This document shows, piece by piece, positions 20,306 to 27,532 of a DNA stretch of 27,532 nt. The notes under the pieces were generated by a model that did not search any database, was not told the DNA's origin, and saw only the letters and a program-made list of their open reading frames with translations. Within the stretch, counting starts at the first letter, position 1. Each line of letters starts with the position of its first letter. Position numbers and translations under genes: made by a program. This DNA is from a virus. The stretch covers positions 1 to 27,532 of IMG/VR virus record IMGVR_UViG_3300035703_000366; one strand, 5' to 3'.

Positions 20306-22159
20306 ATGGCTAATAGCTCATTAACATTAAGTTCAATTGATTTTGATACACTAAAATCTAATTTTAAAGAGTTCCTTAAAACTCAATCTATTTTTAAGGA
20401 TTATGATTATGATGGTTCTAATATCAACGTTCTTCTTGATATTATGTCATATAACTCGTATCTTAATGCATTTTACCTTAACATGGTTGCTTCCGAGATG
20501 TTTCTCGATTCAGCTCAAAAATATGATTCTGTAATTTCTCATGCTAAAGAGCTAAATTATGTTCCTCGTAGCACCCGCTCGAGCGCGGCAGAAGTTAGCT
20601 TAGTTATTAATACGATTGGTATTAACGGTAAGCTTACGATGCCAAAAGGCACAAGATTTATAGGTGTCAACTCTAACGGCAGTTTTACATTTACTACCGA
20701 CGAAGCTAAAGTTTTTGTTTCAACTAATTCCGTTTATACAATATCAAATTTACAAATTTATGATGGTGATTATTTAAACGACTCATATATCGTTGATTAC
20801 AGCATAGAAAATCAACTTTTTTTAATTTCAAATAAAAATGTTGATACAAACAGTATTACAGTCAATGTAGTTGAAAACAATGGTTCAACAAATACAAACT
20901 TTACAAAAGCAGAAACTTTATTTGGATTAAATGATCAGTCTAATGTATATTTCCTCCAAGGTACACAAAACGGGCAATATGAAATAACATTTGGCGACAA
21001 TTTGTTTGGTAGAAAACCAGTCAATGGTGCAGCTATTAATATCTCGTATAGAGTTGCAAGTGGTATTGAATCGGATGGTATTTCACAATTTACATTATCA
21101 GATGATTTAGGTCCAATCAACAACGGCACAACCGATGTTTCTAGTTTAACTTTAGTTATGGCTTCTTCTAGCGGCGCAGCGCAAGAAACGATTGATTCAG
21201 TTAGATTTGCAGCGCCACGTTACTTTGCAACTCAACAAAGAGCAGTTTCTTCAAATGACTATACTGCTCTAATCTTAAACAACTTTGGTGGTGAAATTTC
21301 TGATGTTGTAGTTTATGGTGGTCAAGAAACTGAACCTAAGCTTTATGGAAGAGTAATTGTTTCATTGAAGCCAGCCTCAGGAACTATTGCTCCGAATTAC
21401 ATCAAAAATGAAATAACAAATTATCTACAAGAATATATTGCGTTACCAAACAGAATTTTAATAAATGATCCAGACTACACATTTTGTAGCGTTTTTTCAG
21501 AAGTTCAATACAATAAAAACACAACAACAAAAACGGCTGAAGAAATAAAACTCGCTGCGTTAACAGCTATTACTGAATATAGCAGAAACAATCTTGAAAA
21601 ATTTGATAATGATTTAAGATACAGCCGTTTGGTTTCAGATATTGATAATGCTGATACTAGTATTATAAGCAACGACACAGAACTTAGAATTATCAAAAGA
21701 ATTAATCCTAATTTCAATCAAAAAACGACTTATAATATCACAGTCGGCAACGTTTTATACTATGATTCAACTATCTATTCTAATAATGAACAACACAAGC
21801 TACTCCACGATTCAGAAATAGATTCAAGAACAACACACGCTACGTTAATATCTTCTCGTTTCACTTATAACGCTACAGACGGTAAGGTGTACGAACTAGC
21901 ATTTTTTGAAGACGATGCTCAAGGAAATGTAGTTTTATTTGCACCAACTGAAAACGAAATATTTCCTGTGGAAACTGTAGGTTCAATTAATTATGCAACA
22001 GGTGAAATTACTTTAAACAACATTAACGTTGCCAACTACACGAACTATATCTCTTTGTATTTTAGATCTAGATTTAAAGATATTGCTGCTTCACAAAACA
22101 AGATAATTGTTATAGACCCTAGCGACGTAAGCGTGTCTATTGTAGAGACAATCCAATAA
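20306..22159 (+). CDS. 6: Baseplate wedge protein gp6
   Basis: Gp6 (617 residues; T4 660) belongs to the gpJ/TssF-like wedge family and forms the inner ring of the baseplate. Clear signature near the N-terminus: FKEFLKTQSIFKDYDYDGSN (21-40), then INVLLDIMSYNSYLNAFYLN and MVASEMFLDSAQ. Next come FAAPRYFATQQRAVSSNDYT, GRVIVSLKP and a C-terminal KDIAASQNKIIVIDPSDVSV. The start follows the gp25 stop without a gap, and the stop overlaps the next ATG. Codon use is AGA/ATA/TTA-rich. Confidence 0.95.
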   Translation: MANSSLTLSSIDFDTLKSNFKEFLKTQSIFKDYDYDGSNINVLLDIMSYNSYLNAFYLNMVASEMFLDSAQKYDSVISHAKELNYVPRSTRSSAAEVSLVINTIGINGKLTMPKGTRFIGVNSNGSFTFTTDEAKVFVSTNSVYTISNLQIYDGDYLNDSYIVDYSIENQLFLISNKNVDTNSITVNVVENNGSTNTNFTKAETLFGLNDQSNVYFLQGTQNGQYEITFGDNLFGRKPVNGAAINISYRVASGIESDGISQFTLSDDLGPINNGTTDVSSLTLVMASSSGAAQETIDSVRFAAPRYFATQQRAVSSNDYTALILNNFGGEISDVVVYGGQETEPKLYGRVIVSLKPASGTIAPNYIKNEITNYLQEYIALPNRILINDPDYTFCSVFSEVQYNKNTTTKTAEEIKLAALTAITEYSRNNLEKFDNDLRYSRLVSDIDNADTSIISNDTELRIIKRINPNFNQKTTYNITVGNVLYYDSTIYSNNEQHKLLHDSEIDSRTTHATLISSRFTYNATDGKVYELAFFEDDAQGNVVLFAPTENEIFPVETVGSINYATGEITLNNINVANYTNYISLYFRSRFKDIAASQNKIIVIDPSDVSVSIVETIQ

Positions 22160-24627
22160 TGGAATTTCCAGTAGAAAAATTTATTTCTAATTTCGTTCAA
22201 AATCAGTTTCCTTTTTTTTACCAAGAAGAGGGTCCAGACTTTGTATTGTTTATGAAAGCTTATTATGAGTGGATGGAGTCGAATGGAAGCCCCATTTATC
22301 AAGCGCGTAGAATTTACGATTATAGAGACATTGATAACACAATGGAAGAATTTTTAGAATTCTTTCAAAAGAAATATTTGTATGGTATTCCTTTCAATGT
22401 AATCTCAAATAAAAGATTTTTACTTAAGCACATTCTTGACGTTTATCGTTCAAAAGGTTCTATTCAGTGTTATCGACTTTTATTCAAGCTTCTGTATAAC
22501 GAAGATATAGAAGTTTATCTTCCTGGCAAAGATATTCTTAGAGTTTCGGACGGTACTTGGGTTGAGCCAAAGTATCTTGAAGTAACTAAAAACGACAGAC
22601 TAAATGATTATATCGGTAAAACGATTATCGGTGCTTCTTCCTTGGTTACTGCAACAGTTGAAAATTATGTTCAGGAAAACTATAACAACGACATCATTAA
22701 TATCCTTTATATTTCTAATATTTTACCAAAAAGAAAAAATTTCAACCTAAACGAAAAAATCGTTTTGTTAGATGAAGCAGATAATACAGAAGCTATTAAT
22801 TTAGCACCAACTTTGCTTGGTTCTCTTGACAGTGTTACTGTTGTAAGAAGTGGTAATAATTATGCTATCGGCGACATTGTAAAGGTAAAAAATCGCGAAG
22901 AAGAAATAAACGCTATATCTATTGGCGCTCCTTTATCTTTTGGTATAGACGGTATTTTGAAAATAAACAAGTTGTTTACGGGTTTCGGTTCTCTTGTGTT
23001 TGACTTGATTGATGGCGGATTTGGTTATACTAATACAGCAACAACCTTTTTGTACAGAACAGGTGATACTGGACAAGGCGCTTCTTTTGATATTGGGTTT
23101 TTAACTTTTACTAAAAATTTAACATACAATACTGACTTAGTTTGTAACTATCTCGATAAACAGTTAGATGTAACCAGTTATGGATTTCCGAAAAGCCCTG
23201 CTGCAAATTTAACTTCCACTTTAGGATCAGCGTTAACAACAAACTCTGAAACTTTTGGTACAATATTCAGCCTTGACGATATTTTGATAGGTAACTCGTA
23301 CGAAACTGCTGCCGAAGTATTTGTTAGATCAACATTGTTGTCCAATACTCTTCCTGGCACAATTAAGTTTGCTAACACTTCAAATGCAGTTTATGGTATC
23401 GCCACGAACTTTACAGATTTTCTATCCAATAACGATGTAGTTGCTCTTCAAACAAATGCTTCAATTTCTAACACATATGAATTAGCAGTAATCAAAACTG
23501 TTGTTTCCGACATTGAACTTTTGTTGTATGGTCCTCCTACAATTTCGGGGCAAACCGTAGGTTTTGTTACAAGCAGCAACACGATTACTTCTGATAGCAA
23601 TTTAATAAAAGCTGATGCTGGCGTAAACAATTCTATTTCTGCAGTTTATAGAGTCGCTCCTACTATTTTACCAGCTGAGTACGCTCCATATGAGCCTGAT
23701 GTGTTTTCATCAAATGGCTCTATTGCAGGCGAAAATGAAATTATTCGCGCTTACCCTAATTTCGGTAGCAATATTGCTCTAGAAGCTGTTGCTTTAAACT
23801 CCGGAAAAGGATATGTAGACCAAGAAGAGGTTAAGATCTATCCTTATTCTATCGTTTCAAACGTGGTTACTGTTGCAAGCAGAGGCTTAGGATATGTTGC
23901 AAACGACGCTCTTCTTTTTGTCAGTGGTGATCCCGGAAGAATCGCTTCAGGATATGTAGAAACTGTTGATGGAGAAGGTGGCATAAATTCAGTAGTTATT
24001 TCAAGCGGCGGTTCCGGCTATAAAGAATTGCCCGAAATTAGAGTAACTTCAGCAAATGGTGTTGGTGCTAGATTAATTCCTACTTTGATTGAGTTTGACT
24101 TACAAAGAGAAATTTTAGCCAAGGTAAACAAAGGTTCTATTGGTCGTGGTGCGGGTTATTACTCAACTACTAGAGGATTCTTGGATGCTGATAAATACAT
24201 CCAAGACAGCTATTATTACCAAGATTACTCATATGAGATAAAAGTCGCTCAAACCTTAAATAAATACAAAGACATAATTAAGGAAACTTTCCATTCTGCT
24301 GGTTCTGAATTGTTCGGAAAGTACTTGAAGTTCTTAAATGAATCTTCAAAAGCAAATTTAGTTTTTGATGATTCTGAAGTATTTTCTAGTTCTTGGTCGA
24401 CTGATTCAGGCAACACAATTGAAATTTTTGCAGGAACAACAAAGTATAAAGCCGACACTATTACATTTAAGGCAGATGCAACTAGTATACCATTCAGCGA
24501 TTATTTAAGTTCGGACGATACAATTGTAACTGCCGACGACCGCAGAACAATAAAGTATCTTTATGCTTCGCAAACCGATTTCAGAGCCGACAACGGCAGA
24601 ATCATAGTTAACAGATATTACGTTTAA
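22159..24627 (+). CDS. 7: Baseplate wedge protein, gp7-like
   Basis: The N-terminus, FPVEKFISNFVQNQFPFFYQ and EEGPDFVLFMKAYYEWMESN, followed by FLEFFQKKYLYGIP and VYRSKGSIQCYRLLFKLLYN, is the signature of large wedge proteins that sit between gp6 and gp8 in marine T4-like phages. The rest has several Gly-Tyr strand repeats (for example GGFGYTNTAT, SRGLGYVANDALLF, SSGGSGYKELPEI), a solenoid-like pattern. The length of 822 is shorter than T4 gp7 (1032). Gene order 6-7-8 supports the name, although sequence match to T4 gp7 is weak and I rely on the marine relatives. It overlaps gp6 by 1 nt. Confidence 0.75.
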   Translation: MEFPVEKFISNFVQNQFPFFYQEEGPDFVLFMKAYYEWMESNGSPIYQARRIYDYRDIDNTMEEFLEFFQKKYLYGIPFNVISNKRFLLKHILDVYRSKGSIQCYRLLFKLLYNEDIEVYLPGKDILRVSDGTWVEPKYLEVTKNDRLNDYIGKTIIGASSLVTATVENYVQENYNNDIINILYISNILPKRKNFNLNEKIVLLDEADNTEAINLAPTLLGSLDSVTVVRSGNNYAIGDIVKVKNREEEINAISIGAPLSFGIDGILKINKLFTGFGSLVFDLIDGGFGYTNTATTFLYRTGDTGQGASFDIGFLTFTKNLTYNTDLVCNYLDKQLDVTSYGFPKSPAANLTSTLGSALTTNSETFGTIFSLDDILIGNSYETAAEVFVRSTLLSNTLPGTIKFANTSNAVYGIATNFTDFLSNNDVVALQTNASISNTYELAVIKTVVSDIELLLYGPPTISGQTVGFVTSSNTITSDSNLIKADAGVNNSISAVYRVAPTILPAEYAPYEPDVFSSNGSIAGENEIIRAYPNFGSNIALEAVALNSGKGYVDQEEVKIYPYSIVSNVVTVASRGLGYVANDALLFVSGDPGRIASGYVETVDGEGGINSVVISSGGSGYKELPEIRVTSANGVGARLIPTLIEFDLQREILAKVNKGSIGRGAGYYSTTRGFLDADKYIQDSYYYQDYSYEIKVAQTLNKYKDIIKETFHSAGSELFGKYLKFLNESSKANLVFDDSEVFSSSWSTDSGNTIEIFAGTTKYKADTITFKADATSIPFSDYLSSDDTIVTADDRRTIKYLYASQTDFRADNGRIIVNRYYV

Positions 24628-24639
24628 AGGAGAAAAACT

Positions 24640-25464
24640 TTGGCAAAACAAACTATTAATATCGGTGCCGCCGCAAACGACGGTACTGGCGATCCGATCA
24701 GAGACGCCTTTGATAAGGTAAACGACAACTTTGACGAACTGTATTCGTCATATGTAGCTACTGGATCAGTAAGCGTTGGTAATGCAACCGTTAATTCGGT
24801 TATTTCCAACACTGGCGGTTTAGTAGTAAGCAATTCTACAGTTAGCACAGTTGCTAACTCTAGCACTTTCAAAATTGGTAATACCACAGCCAACTCGACC
24901 TTAACTGCTACTCAGCTTGGAGTTTTAGGTAACTCTACTATTGGTACTGCGGTTATAAACACAACTGCTTTTGCTGTTGGTAATGCAACGGTAAATGCTT
25001 CGCTTTCACAATCAACACTAGCAGTTTCTACAGCGACTTCTAATTTGGTAGTAAACAGCAGTGTTCTTTCACTTGGTAACTCTTCAGTAAATGCTGTTGC
25101 AAACAGCAGCAGAGTAACTGTTGGTTCGGCTGATCTAACTACTAACACTTTGCTTTTAGGCACTGGCTCTACAGGTTCGAGCGTAGGCTCTAGTAATTTT
25201 GCTAACGGATTTACTCGCCTTCCTAACGGTCTGTTGTATCAATTTGGTTATATTAATGGCGTTAATTCGATTTCAGGCGGTAATGTAACAACATTTGCTT
25301 CTGTTGGTGGTGTTGCATTTACTAATATATTTTCTGTTTCTGTGGTATCAAACTCCGCTAGTGGAGTTTTTGTTCTTGAGTCAAATTCAACAGCAATAGT
25401 TTTGTCTTCGTCAAACACTGGTAATCCTGGCGTTGCTGCTTATTGGACCGCAATAGGAAAGTAA
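24640..25464 (+). CDS. Baseplate-attached fibre protein with Asn/Ser/Thr repeats, 274 aa
   Basis: The gene starts at TTG, chosen because AAAGGAG lies 6-8 nt before it and the N-terminus is family-like. NIGAAANDGTGDPIRDAF (7-24), then DKVNDNFDELY, is the attachment motif of many phage fibres and baseplate-edge proteins. Residues 40-190 are repeated short strands of the type VGNATVNSVIS, GNTTANSTL and LGNSSVNAVAN. The C-terminal 75 residues (RLPNGLLYQFG ... YWTAIGK) match gp53-like fibre tip domains. It is probably a receptor-contact or side fibre, trimeric by analogy. The internal repeats could vary in number between strains. It sits between gp7 and gp8, an unusual place for a fibre. Confidence 0.82.
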   Translation: MAKQTINIGAAANDGTGDPIRDAFDKVNDNFDELYSSYVATGSVSVGNATVNSVISNTGGLVVSNSTVSTVANSSTFKIGNTTANSTLTATQLGVLGNSTIGTAVINTTAFAVGNATVNASLSQSTLAVSTATSNLVVNSSVLSLGNSSVNAVANSSRVTVGSADLTTNTLLLGTGSTGSSVGSSNFANGFTRLPNGLLYQFGYINGVNSISGGNVTTFASVGGVAFTNIFSVSVVSNSASGVFVLESNSTAIVLSSSNTGNPGVAAYWTAIGK

Positions 25465-25468
25465 TTTT

Positions 25469-27025
25469 ATGGGTAAGATACTTCCCGCCTACAGAAAAGC
25501 AGTAATTGATGAAATTATTGACAACGTGTTTTCAAACACTTCTCAGTATTATGCATTTGCTGCTAATCCTGTAGCTTATGTTGGAACAACTCCAGCTATT
25601 GTTGAAACTGACTATTCGACAATGTTCATTAATGACTGGCAAATGCTGTTTGGAAAAAAGTTAACAGCTGCTGATATTGTGCCTGTCATTGACAAAAATA
25701 GTTGGGTTTCAAATACAGTTTATAATCGTTATGATAATACATCAAACACTTTGATGTCCAATAACGGCTACTATGTTGTAACAAATCCAATAGTTGAAGG
25801 TGCCAGTTACAATGTGTATAAGTGTATTGATAATGCGAATGGCGGATTTTCTACTGTAGATCCTGGAACTATTGGAACTCCTACACAGGTTTCTACATTT
25901 CAAACAAGCGATGGCTATAAGTGGAAATATATCTATTCTATTTCTGAAATGAATTATGTTAAATTTTCTTCAGAAAATTACGTTCCTGTGTACACAAACT
26001 CTACGATTTCTTCCACTGCGTCAAGTTACGGCGGCGTCGAAGTTGTTATGATTTCAAATTCTGGCAGCGGCTACGTTGCTTATACTAATGGAACTATTAG
26101 ATCAGTTCAAAATTCTACAGTTGTGCAAATTGAAAATGATGCTTCATCTTCTGATAATTACTATGTAAATAATGGAATTTACATTTATAATTCTATCGAA
26201 GCAACTTCTCAACTTCGTATTATTTCCGATTATGTTGCAAACTCTAGTGGTAAATTTGTTTTTGTTTCTTTACCTTTAGATACAGCTACGATATCGCCTG
26301 GTATTTCTAATTATCTAATTAGTCCTGCTGTAGTATTTGAATCTGATGGTACTGTTGATCCAAAAGCATACTCTTTAGTAAATTCGTCGAACTCAATTTC
26401 TAATGTGGTTATACTTGACATTGGTTCAAATATTTCATGGGCGAATGTAAAAATTCAAAGTAGTTTTGGTTCTGGAGCTAACGTTTATGCTATCGTTCCT
26501 CCTCCTGGCGGGCATGGATTTGATCCAGCGACTGAACTTGAAGTGAAGGGGTTTGCTGCCGCCTTTAACTTTGCTAATACTGAAAATGATAATATTCCAA
26601 CTGCTAACGTTCTTTATAATAAAATTGGTCTAATTAAAAATCCTTATGCTCTTTCAAGTAATACAACAACAGGCATAATAGGAAAAGGCGCAAAGTATTT
26701 CGCCAACACCTTTAACCAAGTTTTAACGGCTAACATTACACCAACTCATTTGTTTACTGTTGGTGAAACTGTAATAGGTTCAAATAGTGGAGCAAGAGGA
26801 ACGGTTGTATTTTCTAACACTACTCAAGTTCACATATCCGGTGATAAATACTTTGTTAATGGCGAATCTATCGCTAATTTAACTTCAATAGTAGGAACGA
26901 TAACAATCAATAGAGTTGGTGACATATACACCAAAGATTTAAAACCGATTTACATTGACAACATAAATAATGTTAATCGTTCAGACACACAGACTGAAGT
27001 TTTCAAACTGACTATCGAAATTTAA
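25469..27025 (+). CDS. 8: Baseplate wedge protein gp8
   Basis: The signature is in the N-terminal half: GKILPAYRKAVIDEIIDNVF and YYAFAANP, followed by STMFINDWQMLFGKK, NVYKCIDNANGGFSTV, and TSDGYKWKYIYSISEMNYVK near 150-169. The C-terminus ends in RSDTQTEVFKLTIEI. The protein is 518 residues against 334 in T4, with an additional C-terminal beta region. In T4, gp8 forms a dimer in the wedge and contacts gp10 and gp7. AGGA lies upstream of the ATG. Confidence 0.9.
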   Translation: MGKILPAYRKAVIDEIIDNVFSNTSQYYAFAANPVAYVGTTPAIVETDYSTMFINDWQMLFGKKLTAADIVPVIDKNSWVSNTVYNRYDNTSNTLMSNNGYYVVTNPIVEGASYNVYKCIDNANGGFSTVDPGTIGTPTQVSTFQTSDGYKWKYIYSISEMNYVKFSSENYVPVYTNSTISSTASSYGGVEVVMISNSGSGYVAYTNGTIRSVQNSTVVQIENDASSSDNYYVNNGIYIYNSIEATSQLRIISDYVANSSGKFVFVSLPLDTATISPGISNYLISPAVVFESDGTVDPKAYSLVNSSNSISNVVILDIGSNISWANVKIQSSFGSGANVYAIVPPPGGHGFDPATELEVKGFAAAFNFANTENDNIPTANVLYNKIGLIKNPYALSSNTTTGIIGKGAKYFANTFNQVLTANITPTHLFTVGETVIGSNSGARGTVVFSNTTQVHISGDKYFVNGESIANLTSIVGTITINRVGDIYTKDLKPIYIDNINNVNRSDTQTEVFKLTIEI

Positions 27026-27040
27026 TAGGTATCAATACGT

Positions 27041-27532
27041 ATGGCAAATTTTAACGTTCCTCCATATTACGACGATTATGATGAAAATAAGGGCTATTAC
27101 AAAATTTTGTTTCGTCCATCTGTCGCTGTACAGGCTCGCGAACTCAATCAAATGCAAACTATGTTGCAAAAACAAATCGAAAGATTTGGTGCTCATATTT
27201 TTAGAGAGGGTTCTATCGTTTTAGGCGGAGCGTTTGATCTTGAACAAGACGTTTCATATGTCAAAGCGATATCTATACAACCTTCAGCAGGAAGAATTAA
27301 GGATCTAGTTGGTAAAATTGTAGTCGGCGCTACTTCTGGTATACGAGCTACCGTTAGAGCAGCTGAATACGATCCCACTAATGAAGTTTACAACATTCTT
27401 ATAAGATACATTTCTGCTTCAGTTGTTACAGATGTATTCTTAAACGACGAAGTGGTCACAGTTTCTGATGATGCGTCCCTTGGTTTTACAGTCGTTTCAA
27501 GCGCAGTTCCTGATTATACTGGCGTTGGTACT
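27041..27532 (+). CDS. DUF4815-type virion structural protein (3' truncated by window)
   Basis: 164 codons are present and the frame is still open at the window end. The N-terminus, VPPYYDDYDENKGYYKILFR then PSVAVQARELNQMQTMLQKQ and IERFGAHIFREGSIVLGGAF, is the well-conserved start of large structural proteins that follow gp8 in marine T4-like phages (DUF4815). These long proteins probably form the outer baseplate or fibre base (gp9/gp10 position). No strong ribosome-binding site is visible (TAATAGGTATC), but the start matches the family. Function beyond virion structure is inferred. Confidence 0.88.
   Translation, partial: MANFNVPPYYDDYDENKGYYKILFRPSVAVQARELNQMQTMLQKQIERFGAHIFREGSIVLGGAFDLEQDVSYVKAISIQPSAGRIKDLVGKIVVGATSGIRATVRAAEYDPTNEVYNILIRYISASVVTDVFLNDEVVTVSDDASLGFTVVSSAVPDYTGVGT

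Noticed and set aside
24624-25163. Minus-strand ORFs opposite the fibre gene
   Set aside because: Shadows created by the repetitive GNT/AAC codon pattern of the fibre; no start signals or promoter.
1-27532. CRISPR arrays, insertion sequences or integrase/attachment sites
   Set aside because: No regularly spaced repeats, transposase genes or recombinase genes were seen; the only mobile element is the HNH homing gene.

Overview
The window is a 27.5 kb piece of an AT-rich, T4-type myovirus genome. It covers part of the replication/late-transcription region and most of the baseplate/tail-hub region. The likely host is an alphaproteobacterium. The main evidence is a phage tmRNA in the circularly permuted, two-piece format typical of alphaproteobacterial ssrA, with a readable tag, ANDNFAPRLALAA. 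No host could be confirmed from the sequence alone.

Layout. (1) 1-4627, + strand: the end of an unknown gene, a conserved unknown protein, a PP2A/lambda-type phosphatase, and an 859-residue repeat protein behind a TATAAATA late promoter. (2) 4613-6351: a compact RNA-rich region. It opens with a sigma70-type promoter, then a small exported protein, a 50-residue ORF, the tmRNA acceptor piece, an HNH homing endonuclease gene lying inside the tmRNA intervening segment, the tmRNA coding piece, a second sigma70-type promoter, and two odd tRNA genes around a small basic protein gene. (3) 6367-8887: a small membrane protein, late-transcription coactivator gp33, an HExxH metallopeptidase-like protein, helicase loader gp59, ssDNA-binding protein gp32, and a strong terminator. 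(4) 8884-13508, - strand: head completion gp4, a conserved unknown protein, a tail-tube-fold protein, gp26, a gp51-like ORF reached by a probable -1 frameshift, and a large protein with two peptidoglycan hydrolase domains. (5) 13523-27532, + strand: gp48, gp53, the gp27-type hub, a gp5 OB-fold protein, an unknown 430-residue protein, a needle-like protein, two small proteins, PAAR tip, gp25, gp6, gp7-like, a fibre, gp8, and the start of a DUF4815-type structural protein.

How it works together. Host-like promoters with exactly 17-nt spacers (4613, 5839, 7815) precede the exported-protein/tmRNA unit, the tRNAs and gp32. TAAATA-type late promoters, the class served by the gp55/gp33/sliding-clamp system in T4, precede the repeat protein, the homing endonuclease, gp32 and the two structural operons. 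The structural genes encode a nearly complete injection device: hub, spike, tip, wedges and tube cap. Here the T4 gp5 spike is split into separate proteins, and cell-wall hydrolysis has moved to the 680-residue protein.

The most unusual system is the permuted tmRNA. An HNH gene fills its intervening segment, and the gene's ribosome-binding site is buried in a hairpin that also contains a late promoter. Early read-through RNA should therefore serve as tmRNA precursor while keeping the endonuclease silent, and late RNA starting inside the hairpin should express it. The second most notable signal is a T-TTT-TTT slip site joining gp26 to gp51, directly upstream of the hub/tape-measure-like gene. 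This resembles the lambda G/GT arrangement.
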